DNA of 47,478 nt from an uncultured Lachnospiraceae bacterium. GTDB taxonomy: Bacteria; Bacillota; Clostridia; Lachnospirales; Lachnospiraceae. The notes under the pieces were generated by a model. The model did not search any database. It was not told the origin of the DNA and saw only the letters and a list, made by a program, of their open reading frames with translations. The DNA lies in NCBI GenBank assembly GCA_947588995.1, contig CANPZI010000020.1:1-47478 (forward strand), given 5' to 3'. Numbering within the stretch: the stretch's first letter is position 1; every line of letters begins with the position of its first letter. Shown piece after piece: positions 1 to 8,357 of this stretch. Both the position numbers and the translations under genes were made by a program.

Positions 1-201
1 GGGGATAACGATGAACTCTATTTCCGCGACTATATGAATGAAAACCCCTTACTGGCAAAGCAATATGAAGAATTGAAACTCTCTCTTTGGAAGAAGTTTG
101 AACATGACAGGGACGGATATACGTCTGCCAAAGCAAATTTTGTGATCGAACAGACCGAAAATGCAAAAGAATATTATGGACAGAAATACAGGAGAGGTTA
201 A
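1..201 (+). CDS. GrpB family protein (UPF0157), C-terminal part
   Basis: The reading frame is open from the first base of the window and ends at TAA 199-201, so only the last 66 residues are present. The text LYFRDYMNENPLLAKQYEEL followed by KLSLWKKFEHDRDGYTSAK is the typical end of GrpB/UPF0157 proteins, which belong to the nucleotidyltransferase fold superfamily; the cellular role of stand-alone members is poorly known. The start and any active-site residues lie upstream of the window. The codon use is AT-rich, like the next few genes. The family call rests on remembered similarity. Confidence 0.72.
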   Translation, partial: GDNDELYFRDYMNENPLLAKQYEELKLSLWKKFEHDRDGYTSAKANFVIEQTENAKEYYGQKYRRG

Positions 202-248
202 ATTCAAGTTGTCCGAGCAACAATCGGCGTCTTAGGAGAAAAGTGATT

Positions 249-644
249 ATGGCTGTTTCAACGATAAAGGCGGTATTTACGGCAAACATACAAGAACTTT
301 GGGAGATTGTCACCTCTCTGGAAAACTATCAATGGAGAAGTGACTTGAGCAGAATAGAAGTGCTGAATGAAAAACAGTTTGTTGAATATACGAAAGAAGG
401 CTTTCCTACCACATTTACGGTTACCGCCATGGAGAGATATAAGCGCTGGGAATTTGATCTGGAAAACAGTAATATGTATGGCCATTGGATCGGTACTTTT
501 TGCGAAACAGACGGACACACGGAAATTGTTTTTACAGAAGAGGTGACTGCCCGGAAGTGGTTTATGAAACCTTTTGTAAAATTATTCCTGAAAAAACAGC
601 AGGAGCAATATATAGCTGATTTGAGGAAAGCATTACAGCAGTGA
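249..644 (+). CDS. SRPBCC (START-like) family protein
   Basis: A protein of about 131 residues. Its opening, MAVSTIKAVFTANIQELWEI, and the later stretch VTSLENYQWRSDLSRIEVL match the first strand and helix of the SRPBCC/polyketide-cyclase fold, a ligand-binding cup used by many small proteins of unknown substrate. The C-terminal amphipathic helix, FLKKQQEQYIADLRKALQQ, is also typical. There is no signal peptide, so it should be cytoplasmic. ATG 249 is chosen because AGGAG at 234-238 stands 10 bases before it; an in-frame GTG at 243 would be too close. Neighbouring genes give no clue to the ligand. Confidence 0.65.
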   Translation: MAVSTIKAVFTANIQELWEIVTSLENYQWRSDLSRIEVLNEKQFVEYTKEGFPTTFTVTAMERYKRWEFDLENSNMYGHWIGTFCETDGHTEIVFTEEVTARKWFMKPFVKLFLKKQQEQYIADLRKALQQ

Positions 645-714
645 AACGCTAGGGGAGAGCATAAAAAATGCGCACATTCTATGTATGAATATTTTCCTTT
701 GCGCATCGCATAGG

Positions 715-743
715 TTGAATTTATCCTAGAATTTAGATATACT
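715..743 (+). promoter_or_regulatory. Promoter of the Phd/Doc operon
   Basis: TTGAAT (715-720) and TATACT (738-743) are separated by exactly 17 bases and lie about 30 bases before the antitoxin start. This fits a sigma-A promoter. Phd-type antitoxins usually repress such a promoter, but I see no clear palindromic operator over it. Confidence 0.65.
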
Positions 744-775
744 ATAAGCATCAAAACAATGCGGAGGTATATACA

Positions 776-1018
776 ATGACTATAGACACAAATACCATGG
801 TTTCTATTACAGAAGCAAATCAAAATTTTTCAAAAGTAGCCAGGCTGGTGGATGAGCATGGAACAGCAGTTATTCTGAAAAACAATGTTCCCAGATATCT
901 TGTGATTGATTTCAGTAAAGCAGAGTCAGAGTGTGAAGCGGCGGATGAGGATGTGTTAAATATATCCAAAAGATTATTGGCAAAGAATAAGGAGGCCTAC
1001 GAGGTACTGGCTCGATGA
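776..1018 (+). CDS. Type II antitoxin, Phd/YefM family
   Basis: An 80-residue protein. The N-terminal half (VSITEANQNFSKVARLVDEH, then GTAVILKNNVPRYLVID) is the Phd/YefM DNA-binding and dimerisation fold. The acidic C-terminal tail (about residues 48-80) would be the toxin-neutralising segment. CGGAGG stands a few bases before ATG 776. The gene overlaps the downstream toxin by four bases (ATGA), so the two are translationally coupled, the usual antitoxin-first order. By family knowledge it should bind Doc and repress its own promoter at 715-743. Confidence 0.88.
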   Translation: MTIDTNTMVSITEANQNFSKVARLVDEHGTAVILKNNVPRYLVIDFSKAESECEAADEDVLNISKRLLAKNKEAYEVLAR

Positions 1019-1392
1019 TCAGACTGACGAAAAAACAGGTTTTGCTGCTTCATTCTCAGTTAATCAAAGTCTATGGCGGCAGAGCCGGGATCAGAGACGA
1101 AAAACTGCTTGAATCCGCATTGGAAAGTCCTTTTCAATCTTTTGGCGGCAGGGAACTATACCCCAGTATTCAGGCGAAAGCGGCGCGCTTATGCTATGGA
1201 CTGGTAAAAAATCATGCAATGATAGACGGCAACAAAAGAATTGGCGTCCATGCTATGCTGGTGTTTATGGCAATAAATGGATACGATTTGGAATATTCAC
1301 AAAAAGAGTTGATAGATTTGATACTCAGTGTGGCGGCAGGAGAAAAAGATGATGCAGATATTTTGCATTGGCTGATTGAACATCAGAAATAA
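1015..1392 (+). CDS. doc: Death-on-curing (Doc/Fic) family toxin
   Basis: A 125-residue Fic-fold protein. The active-site loop is HAMIDGNKR (residues 67-75), matching the Doc consensus HxFx(D/A)GNKR with Ala and Met in place of the usual Pro and Phe. The flanking segments, residues 54-66 and the later FMAINGYDLEYS stretch, match the family. Characterised Doc proteins phosphorylate elongation factor Tu and stop translation. All catalytic residues (His67, Asp71, Asn73, Lys74, Arg75) are present, so the toxin looks intact. Its ATG lies inside the end of the antitoxin gene. Confidence 0.88.
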   Translation: MIRLTKKQVLLLHSQLIKVYGGRAGIRDEKLLESALESPFQSFGGRELYPSIQAKAARLCYGLVKNHAMIDGNKRIGVHAMLVFMAINGYDLEYSQKELIDLILSVAAGEKDDADILHWLIEHQK

Positions 1393-1401
1393 GGAGCGGC
1401 A

Positions 1402-1899
1402 ATGGGTATTGAGTATAGAAAAATAACGGAATTTCCTCGCGGGACACTGGCTGCTCTTTTGAAAGACGCCTATTCTTTTGAGCCGAGGTTTGCACCGTAT
1501 TGGCAAGACCAATGGCAAGAATTTGATGCTTTTTTCTATGATAATCCCCATATCGCCGATTTCAGCGGCTTTATGACTGTCCTAGGCGGCGAAGCTATCG
1601 GTTTTGTCTCATGGGACCCGAGACATCTGCCTGAATATGTGGAAGTCGGCCATAATTGTATTGCAGCAAAACACAAAGGAAACGGCTACGGCAAAGCGCA
1701 GATGAGAGAGGCGGTAAGGCGCATAAAGGAGCAGGGCGCGAAAAAGATCATCGTTTGGACAAATGAGCGTTTACTGCCCGCGCAGCATACCTATGAAAGC
1801 GCGGGCTTTCGCTTTGTGGAGAAGAGCAAGGAAACGATCTGTCCTGAAGTGGCTGGGCAGAGGATTCATTATGAAATCTCTGATACGATCAAAAAATAA
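1402..1899 (+). CDS. GNAT family N-acetyltransferase
   Basis: A 165-residue protein with the acetyl-CoA-binding signature of GNAT enzymes. HNCIAAKHKGNGYGKAQMRE (about residues 88-107) holds the KGNGYGK pyrophosphate loop, followed by the helix REAVRRIKEQGAKKIIVWT and the C-terminal YESAGFRFVEKSKE strand. The substrate cannot be told. AAGGAG lies close before ATG 1402. It starts 9 bases after doc, so it may be co-transcribed with the toxin-antitoxin pair, although acetyltransferases are not part of Phd/Doc systems and the link may be accidental. Confidence 0.8.
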   Translation: MGIEYRKITEFPRGTLAALLKDAYSFEPRFAPYWQDQWQEFDAFFYDNPHIADFSGFMTVLGGEAIGFVSWDPRHLPEYVEVGHNCIAAKHKGNGYGKAQMREAVRRIKEQGAKKIIVWTNERLLPAQHTYESAGFRFVEKSKETICPEVAGQRIHYEISDTIKK

Positions 1900-1920
1900 G
1901 AACGGCAGCAGGTTATTGTG

Positions 1921-3297
1921 ATGGCTGAATATCATTCAACAGAGGAATTGCTGGAAAACACATCTGTCCCCAGGCTGGTCTTACGCTTGGGGATTCCGGC
2001 TATGTTCGGGCAGTTTTTTAATATATTATATAGTATCGTTGACCGGATCTTTGTGGGCAGAATCCCCGGAACAGGCGGCATGGCTCTGGCGGGGATCGGC
2101 GTGTGCGCACCTGCTTTGACGGCAGTTACCGCTTTTGCATATATGGTAGGAATTGGCGGGGCCTCTTATATGAGTATCAGTCTGGGTCAGAAAGATCATG
2201 GGCGTGCAGGGGAGATACTCGGAAATGCTTTTCTGATGCTGCTTGGGATTTCCGCAGCCGTCACAGCAATATTGCTTGCAGCCAAAAGGCCGTTCCTTTA
2301 TATGCTGGGCTGCAGCGATGCCATATATCCATATGCGGAGCAGTACTTTACGGTTTATATCTGCGGTACGGCTGCATCCCTGTGCGGGATCGGACTGAAT
2401 CAGTTCCTTCTGGCGCAGGGCTTTGCCAAAGAGGGTATGTTTGCTGTCGCAATGGGCGCAATGATCAATGTGATCCTCGATCCGCTTTTGATATTCGGGG
2501 CCGATATGGGAATTGCCGGGGCTGCCGCCGCTACGGTGACAGCACAGTGCTGTATGGCGGGGTATGTGCTTTTTCAGATATGCCGGCGGAGGATGCCGGT
2601 GCGTCTTGAGATCTGCAGAGCAAAAGGCAGACTGATGGCACGCATTGTTTCCATTGGCTCCATGTCCTTTTTGATCACGGTCATGGATAATCTGATCATT
2701 ATTCTTTTGAATGTTGTCCTTCGGAAATACGGCGGGTCTGCCCGAGGGGATCAGCTGATCACCTGCGCCGCGGTGGTGCAGAGCTTCATGACGATCGTTT
2801 TCTGCCCGGCTCAGGGCATTACGACCGGATGCGGCACGATTTTCAGTTACAATTATGGCTCAAAACATTACAGGAAGATCCGGCAGGCTTTTATCGGTAT
2901 CTTTCTTCTGTGTGGCGCTTATATCGGTTTTTTGGAAGTATGCGTACAGGTATTCCCGGAATTGTTTACAGGGTTATTTCTGCGCGACGGAAGCCTGCTT
3001 GGGGAGACGTCCGCCAGTATCCGGATGTACACTCTGGCGCTCGGGGGTGTAGCGGTACAATATGCGCTGGTTGACGGTGTGACCGCTATGGGAAAAGTGC
3101 GGTATGCTTTCCCAATGTCCGTTTTCCGAAAGCTTATTTATGCGGCGTGTATTTTTTTCCTGCCGATGATCTGGGACGTCCGGTATGTATTTTTTGCGGG
3201 AAGCATATCTGATGCTGTCGGAGCGGCGTTCAGTATCGTATTCTTTTTTTGTGTGATCAATCCGAAATTGAAACATGAATTACAAAATCAAAATTAA
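1921..3297 (+). CDS. MATE family efflux transporter
   Basis: A polytopic membrane protein of about 458 residues, the normal MATE length, with roughly twelve hydrophobic segments. The opening (residues 8-40, with VPRLVLRLGIPAMFGQFFN then YSIVDRIFVGRIPG) is the first MATE repeat; the second begins near residue 240 (SIGSMSFLITVMDNLIIILL). MATE proteins export cationic drugs or metabolites in exchange for Na+ or H+. I chose ATG 1921 over the GTG just before it, though the ribosome site is weak in either case. The end overlaps the next gene by 23 bases. Confidence 0.88.
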   Translation: MAEYHSTEELLENTSVPRLVLRLGIPAMFGQFFNILYSIVDRIFVGRIPGTGGMALAGIGVCAPALTAVTAFAYMVGIGGASYMSISLGQKDHGRAGEILGNAFLMLLGISAAVTAILLAAKRPFLYMLGCSDAIYPYAEQYFTVYICGTAASLCGIGLNQFLLAQGFAKEGMFAVAMGAMINVILDPLLIFGADMGIAGAAAATVTAQCCMAGYVLFQICRRRMPVRLEICRAKGRLMARIVSIGSMSFLITVMDNLIIILLNVVLRKYGGSARGDQLITCAAVVQSFMTIVFCPAQGITTGCGTIFSYNYGSKHYRKIRQAFIGIFLLCGAYIGFLEVCVQVFPELFTGLFLRDGSLLGETSASIRMYTLALGGVAVQYALVDGVTAMGKVRYAFPMSVFRKLIYAACIFFLPMIWDVRYVFFAGSISDAVGAAFSIVFFFCVINPKLKHELQNQN

Positions 3298-3679
3298 TGC
3301 TGAAAAAAACAGTGCTACAGCCGTAAGATATGCGAAAAGCTTTGACAAAAAATTCGACTATTCAAAGGACAGCATAAAGGCCTTGGAAGAAATACTGGAT
3401 TATTATGCAAATGATATTTCCAGGAGTAAGCCGACAGAAAATCAGATATGGAGTATGGCGGTTATATTCGGCTCTTATCTGGGCGAGGTTATGCTGAGAA
3501 ACGGTCTTGCGCAGAAAGGTTATGCCTGGGAAAAAGACGATACTTCCGACATACCGCTGCTGGCGGCAGACGATGGCAGCTATATCACTCCGAATGACAA
3601 GGTGTATAAAAGGCTGGTGAACGGGAAAGAAGATGATATTGTACCTTTTTATGATGTAGCTATGGAAATGAACGGTTAA
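3275..3679 (+). CDS. Conserved hypothetical protein, possibly DUF3806-like
   Basis: A 134-residue soluble protein without signal peptide or membrane segment. It has a charged N-terminal half (KKFDYSKDSIKALEEILDYY), a segment IWSMAVIFGSYLGEVMLRNG, and a C-terminal half with KVYKRLVNGKEDDIVPFYDV. The GSYLGE motif recalls DUF3806 and related small proteins often found as immunity or accessory proteins, but I am not certain of the family and assign no function. It starts inside the end of the MATE gene and has no strong ribosome site of its own, which suggests translational coupling. Confidence 0.6.
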   Translation: MNYKIKINAEKNSATAVRYAKSFDKKFDYSKDSIKALEEILDYYANDISRSKPTENQIWSMAVIFGSYLGEVMLRNGLAQKGYAWEKDDTSDIPLLAADDGSYITPNDKVYKRLVNGKEDDIVPFYDVAMEMNG

Positions 3680-3755
3680 ATTGTTTACCGAAAGCTTCTA
3701 TTTCCCATCGCCCGCTCATACAATAAACCAACAAAAAGCGGATAGGCACTAGGAT

Positions 3756-4172
3756 ATGGAGCGAAAAGTTACGCTGGATAAGAAATTGGCGCTGGCGCAG
3801 TACATCAGGGAGGAGAACCACGGCAACCGCCTGAAGATCAGACAGCGGGAGAAGATCCTGTACGGGACGGACACGCAGCCGCCGCTGTATGACAGAAACG
3901 GCAGGCGGCAGGATACGGACTACCCGGAGAATCCTGCGGGAGAAGAGCGGGAGAACTTCGGCGTTTCATCGGGGACGTTTAAGTACCGCATGATTCTTGC
4001 CCTGCTTCTGTTCGCCGGTTTTCTGCTGTGCGATACGGGCGGCGGCATGGTCGGCAGCTATACGACGGACGAGATCCACGGCATGATCACGGCGGATACG
4101 TTTCATCTGTACGACGGCGGAGAGAATGCCGCGATGGACTCTCTTGCCGCTCTGCTTGATTTTGCACATTGA
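3756..4172 (+). CDS. Small single-pass membrane protein of unknown function
   Basis: A 138-residue protein. Residues 1-75 are highly charged and likely cytoplasmic (ERKVTLDKKLALAQYIREEN near the start). One hydrophobic segment follows at about residues 78-96 (YRMILALLLFAGFLLCD), then a short outer tail. I do not recognise a named domain. The GC-rich codon use matches the radical SAM gene that follows rather than the AT-rich genes before it. The ribosome site is weak. The promoter of the next gene appears to lie inside its last codons. Confidence 0.6.
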   Translation: MERKVTLDKKLALAQYIREENHGNRLKIRQREKILYGTDTQPPLYDRNGRRQDTDYPENPAGEERENFGVSSGTFKYRMILALLLFAGFLLCDTGGGMVGSYTTDEIHGMITADTFHLYDGGENAAMDSLAALLDFAH

Positions 4173-4184
4173 ATCCGATATACT
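4156..4184 (+). promoter_or_regulatory. Promoter of the radical SAM / RNase G cluster
   Basis: TTGATT (4156-4161) and TATACT (4179-4184) are 17 bases apart, straddling the stop codon of the preceding gene and about 60 bases before the radical SAM start. This is a good sigma-A match. Confidence 0.5.
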
Positions 4185-4244
4185 AGAGTATACGGCGAGT
4201 CGGCCGCGATGACGCGGCCCTGTGCCGGAGATACGGAGCAGAAG

Positions 4245-6128
4245 ATGAGAAAACTTGCGCTGAGCGACGAGATCCTGATGCGGGTGGAGAAACCCGCCAG
4301 GTATATCGGCAATGAGATCAATGCCGTTATAAAGGACAAGGAGAAAGTGGCAATACGCTTTGCCATGTGTTTCCCCGACGTGTACGAGATCGGTATGTCC
4401 CATCTGGGCATCCAGATTCTGTACAGCATGTTTAACGAGTGGGAGGATGTGTGGTGTGAGCGCGTCTACTCGCCTTGGGTGGATTTGGATCAGATCATGA
4501 GGGAGCGGCATCTCCCTCTTTTTGCGTTGGAATCCCAGGAGCCGGTGAGAGATATGGATTTTCTCGGCATCACAATCCAGTATGAGATGTGCTACACGAA
4601 CATCCTGCAGATTCTTGACCTGGCGCGGATTCCGTTTCTTGCCGCAGAGCGCGGCGAGGACGTGCCTATCGTGATCGGCGGCGGCCCCTGCGCCTACAAT
4701 CCGGAGCCGATTGCGGATTTCTTTGATCTCTTCTATATCGGAGAGGGGGAGACACAGTACCGCGCGCTGCTTGACCGTTATCTGGAGAATCGGGCGCGCG
4801 GCGGCACAAGACTGGATTTTTTGAGAAGCGCGGCGAAACTGCCCGGCATCTATGTCCCGCAGTTCTATGAGGAACTCTACCATGCGGACGGCACGGTGCG
4901 CGGGAGAAAGAAGCGGTATGCGGACATTCCTGACAAAATCACGAAAGAACTGGTTCTCGATGTGACGAAGACCCACTATCCGTTAAAGCCGGTCGTGCCT
5001 TTTATCAAGGTGACGCAGGACAGGGTCGTCCTGGAGATTCAGCGGGGCTGTATCCGCGGCTGCCGTTTCTGTCAGGCGGGACAGCTGTACCGGCCGGTCC
5101 GGGAGCGCGACGCGGACAGGCTGAAAGAATACGCTGCCCGGATGCTCGCCAATACGGGCCACGAGGAGATCTCCTTAAGTTCTTTAAGTTCCAGTGATTA
5201 CACGCAGTTAGATGAGCTGTTGAACTTCCTGATTGAGGACTGCGGCAGGCGGCACGTCAATATTTCCCTCCCCTCCCTGCGCATCGACGCCTTTTCTCTG
5301 GACGTTATGAGCAAGGTGCAGGATGTGAAGAAGAGTAGCCTCACCTTTGCGCCGGAGGCCGGCAGCCAGCGGCTAAGGAACGTGATCAACAAGGGGCTGA
5401 CCGAGGAGGCCATCCTGCATGGAGCGGCGCTGGCTTTCGAGGGCGGCTGGACCAGAGTAAAGCTCTATTTTATGCTGGGGCTTCCCACGGAGACGGAGGA
5501 GGACATCCGTGGCATTGGCGATCTTTCCAACAAGATTGCCGCCGTCTTTTTCGAGACTGTGCCGAAAGAGAAGCGCGTCAACGGGAAAGTACAGATTGTC
5601 ACCAGCACCTCATTCTTTATTCCGAAGCCGTTCACGCCTTTTCAGTGGGCGCGCATGTGTACGAAAGAGGAGTTTCTCGACAAGGCGTATCTGACCAAAC
5701 AGGGTATTATGGAACAGCTCAACCAGAAGAGCATCAAATACAACTGGCACGAGGCGGATGTGAGCGTGCTGGAAGGGGTCTTTGCCAGAGGCGACAGGCG
5801 GGTGTCAAAAGTGATTCTCGAGGCGTACAGGCGCGGCTGTCTCTTTGACTCCTGGAGCGAATATTTTCACAATGATATCTGGCTTCAGTGTTTCGCGGAC
5901 TGCGGGCTGGATATCGGCTTCTACACCACGAGAGAGCGGGCGGAGGACGAGATCTTTCCGTGGGATTTCATCGACTGCGGCGTGACAAAAGAGTTCTTGC
6001 TGCGGGAGTGGAAAAAGGCAAAAGAGGAGACTGTGTCGCCAAACTGTAAGAAGCAGTGTCAGGGCTGCGGCGCGAGCCGCTTCGGCGTAGGCATCTGCCG
6101 GGAGAAAAAGACGGAAAGTTACGTCTGA
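4245..6128 (+). CDS. TIGR03960 family B12-binding radical SAM protein
   Basis: A 627-residue protein. The N-terminal third resembles a cobalamin-binding-like fold (FPDVYEIGMSHLGIQILYSM; GGGPCAYNPEPIADFFDLF; YIGEGE). The radical SAM core follows with the CxxxCxxC cluster motif in RGCIRGCRFCQ (Cys269, Cys273, Cys276), expected to hold a 4Fe-4S cluster and cleave S-adenosylmethionine. The end is Cys-rich (CKKQCQGCGASRFG) and may bind another metal centre. ATG 4245 is chosen because family members begin MRKLALSDEI and GGAG lies just before it; a further in-frame ATG at 4209 has no ribosome site. The substrate is not established. It is paired with a DUF2344 protein and RNase G, a conserved arrangement in Clostridia. 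Confidence 0.92.
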   Translation: MRKLALSDEILMRVEKPARYIGNEINAVIKDKEKVAIRFAMCFPDVYEIGMSHLGIQILYSMFNEWEDVWCERVYSPWVDLDQIMRERHLPLFALESQEPVRDMDFLGITIQYEMCYTNILQILDLARIPFLAAERGEDVPIVIGGGPCAYNPEPIADFFDLFYIGEGETQYRALLDRYLENRARGGTRLDFLRSAAKLPGIYVPQFYEELYHADGTVRGRKKRYADIPDKITKELVLDVTKTHYPLKPVVPFIKVTQDRVVLEIQRGCIRGCRFCQAGQLYRPVRERDADRLKEYAARMLANTGHEEISLSSLSSSDYTQLDELLNFLIEDCGRRHVNISLPSLRIDAFSLDVMSKVQDVKKSSLTFAPEAGSQRLRNVINKGLTEEAILHGAALAFEGGWTRVKLYFMLGLPTETEEDIRGIGDLSNKIAAVFFETVPKEKRVNGKVQIVTSTSFFIPKPFTPFQWARMCTKEEFLDKAYLTKQGIMEQLNQKSIKYNWHEADVSVLEGVFARGDRRVSKVILEAYRRGCLFDSWSEYFHNDIWLQCFADCGLDIGFYTTRERAEDEIFPWDFIDCGVTKEFLLREWKKAKEETVSPNCKKQCQGCGASRFGVGICREKKTESYV

Positions 6129-6228
6129 CGCCTGAGACAGGAAGCGGATCGACATCGGGTCAGTCAGGACGAGAGAGACAGACGGCGGCAGAGTGGCGGT
6201 GTGAAAGAGGAGCGGCAAAAAGGGAATC

Positions 6229-6993
6229 ATGAAGATCAGGATCAAATTCGCCAAGTACGGCGCGATGAAATTCATAGGCCATCTCGACATGATGCGCTAT
6301 TTCCAGAAAGCGGTCAGGCGGGCGGATATCGACATCCGCTACTCCGAGGGCTTCAGCCCGCACCAGATCATGTCTTTCGCCGCGCCGCTGGGTGTGGGAA
6401 TCGAGAGTTACGGTGAGTACATGGATATCGAGGTGCTCTCCATGACTTCCGCGGAGGACATAAAGCTTGCGCTGAATGGTGTGATGGCGGAGGGCGTGGA
6501 GATCCTGTCCGTCAATGTGATGCCCGACAATGTAAAGAACGCCATGGCCAGCGTGGCGGCGGCCTCCTATCGAATCCGTAAAAAGAGCGAGGATGCCAGG
6601 ACGGCTGCAGCGGGCGGCGGAGAGGATGCCGCGGACGATACGGCGGAAGAATTTCCGATCACGGATCTGGGCGGGAAATTGCAGGCATTTTGGTCACAGG
6701 AACATATTCTGTACACGAAAGAGACGAAGAAAAGCGTACAGGAAATTGACTTAAAGCAGGGGATCTATGAGCTGTCCGCAGAACCGGACGGGGCGGTTCG
6801 TATGCTGGTGAATGCCAGCAGCGGCGGCAACATCAAACCTATGACGGTGATGGAGCAGTTCTTTCGGTTCGCCGGGGCGGATATCCCGCAGGCGGCCTGT
6901 CAGGTGATCCGGCTGGAAACTTATGCGGACATGGCGGCAGACGGAGAAGCGCATCGCTTCGTGCCGCTTGCCGACGTTGGTAAATACAGTTAA
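6229..6993 (+). CDS. TIGR03936 family radical SAM-associated protein (DUF2344)
   Basis: A 254-residue cytoplasmic protein. The opening KYGAMKFIGHLDMMRYFQKA and then YSEGFSPHQIMSFAAPLGVG are diagnostic of the DUF2344 family. Members are found as a separate protein after, or fused to, the TIGR03960 radical SAM protein, so the two probably act together on an unknown, possibly RNA-linked, substrate. A hydrophilic Ala/Asp-rich linker at about residues 120-140 separates two halves. ATG 6229 follows a purine-rich stretch. It begins 100 bases after the radical SAM gene and precedes rng in the same direction. Confidence 0.9.
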   Translation: MKIRIKFAKYGAMKFIGHLDMMRYFQKAVRRADIDIRYSEGFSPHQIMSFAAPLGVGIESYGEYMDIEVLSMTSAEDIKLALNGVMAEGVEILSVNVMPDNVKNAMASVAAASYRIRKKSEDARTAAAGGGEDAADDTAEEFPITDLGGKLQAFWSQEHILYTKETKKSVQEIDLKQGIYELSAEPDGAVRMLVNASSGGNIKPMTVMEQFFRFAGADIPQAACQVIRLETYADMAADGEAHRFVPLADVGKYS

Positions 6994-7058
6994 GGCCTCT
7001 GCATCCGTCAGTCTCATGAAAGCGGCCGGATCATGATATCCGACGGAGTAAGCAGCAT

Positions 7059-8327
7059 ATGATAAATAGGACATGGCTTATGGCGACAGACAAGGGAAAA
7101 ATCCTCATACTGAAAGTAAATGACAGGCTGTTGTCTCTGCTGATCTGCGGCGGCCGTATTCTGTCTGTACAGGTGCAGCACGACAATCCGTATGCGGTGG
7201 GCAATATCTACGTCGGCAGGGTGCAGAGTATCGCCGAAAACATTTCGGCGGCATTTGTGGATCTCGGCCAGGGGTATCTTACTTTTCTCTCCCTTGCCGA
7301 GGCGAAGCATGCGATCGTCACAAACCGCAAGGCGGACGGCAGGCTGAAAGTAGGTGACGAGCTCCTCGTCCGGGTGATCAAAGAACCGGTAAAGACCAAA
7401 CTGGCGGGTGTGACCACGCGGCTGTCGCTGGCGGGGAAATATGTGGCGGCAGAACTGAGAACGGACGCTCCGAAAGAACCTGTGGCAGAGTCCGGGGATG
7501 AAGTACAGGGCAGGAAAAGGACCGTACAGGTATCTTCAAAGCTCTCCCCAAAGCAGCAGAGCCATTTCCGAGAGATTGAGGCGCTGCAGCGGATCGCAGC
7601 GGACTGCACGCTGATCGTGCGCACCAACGCGGGAGAACTGACAGAGGACGGGCCGCTGATCGAGGAGGCGGAACAGCTTGCAGAGGCGCTCGGGCATATT
7701 GCGGCAGTCGGCGGCGCCCGCACCTGCTACAGCTGTCTGTACCGGGAGAAGCCCGATTATCTGCATTTTATCGAAAACAGTTATACCACAGAATACGACG
7801 AGGTCGTGACGGATGTGCCGGAGATTTATGCCGTGCTGCAGGAGTACGCCGCACAGACCGGGCTTCGCGTGCGGCTGTATGAAGACAGGATGCTGCCGCT
7901 TCATAAGCTCTACGCCGTGGAAGAGCGGATCAGAGAACTGCTGGACAAAAAAGTGTGGCTGAAATCCGGCGGCTATCTGGTGATTGAGCCCACGGAAGCA
8001 CTTGTCTCCATCGATGTGAACAGCGGTAAGTATGAACACGGCCGTGACAAGGAGGAGACTTTCTATCGGATCAATATGGAGGCCGCGGAGATGATTGCCG
8101 TGCAGCTGCGGGCGCGGAATCTGTCCGGCATGATTCTGGTGGATTTCATCAATATGCGGGAAAAAGAACACAACAGACAGCTTATGGAGTATCTGCGGAC
8201 TCTCCTAAAGCGCGATAACGTGACCGCCGATGTGGTGGACATGACAGGGCTGGGGCTGGTGGAGATCACGCGAAAGAAAGTGAGCCCCAGCTTCAGGGAG
8301 CAGTACGGCGGGCTGCATCAGCGGTAA
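7059..8327 (+). CDS. rng: Ribonuclease G / Rne-Rng family endoribonuclease
   Basis: A 422-residue enzyme expected to cleave single-stranded AU-rich RNA and act in rRNA and mRNA processing. It has an S1-like RNA-binding segment near residues 35-110 (VGNIYVGRVQSIAENISAAF, GYLTFL) and the DNase I-like catalytic part with the Mg-binding aspartates in VSIDVNSG and MILVDFINM (about residues 318 and 361). It stops soon after TGLGLVEITRKK, so the C-terminal part holding the CPxC zinc-link of proteobacterial RNase E/G is absent. Such short versions exist in Clostridia as far as I recall. GGAG at about 7044 serves ATG 7059. The next gene on this strand is the GH26 mannanase 3 kb away. Confidence 0.9.
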   Translation: MINRTWLMATDKGKILILKVNDRLLSLLICGGRILSVQVQHDNPYAVGNIYVGRVQSIAENISAAFVDLGQGYLTFLSLAEAKHAIVTNRKADGRLKVGDELLVRVIKEPVKTKLAGVTTRLSLAGKYVAAELRTDAPKEPVAESGDEVQGRKRTVQVSSKLSPKQQSHFREIEALQRIAADCTLIVRTNAGELTEDGPLIEEAEQLAEALGHIAAVGGARTCYSCLYREKPDYLHFIENSYTTEYDEVVTDVPEIYAVLQEYAAQTGLRVRLYEDRMLPLHKLYAVEERIRELLDKKVWLKSGGYLVIEPTEALVSIDVNSGKYEHGRDKEETFYRINMEAAEMIAVQLRARNLSGMILVDFINMREKEHNRQLMEYLRTLLKRDNVTADVVDMTGLGLVEITRKKVSPSFREQYGGLHQR

Positions 8328-8357
8328 GTTCCACGAGGATACTTCTTTGGGGATAAA

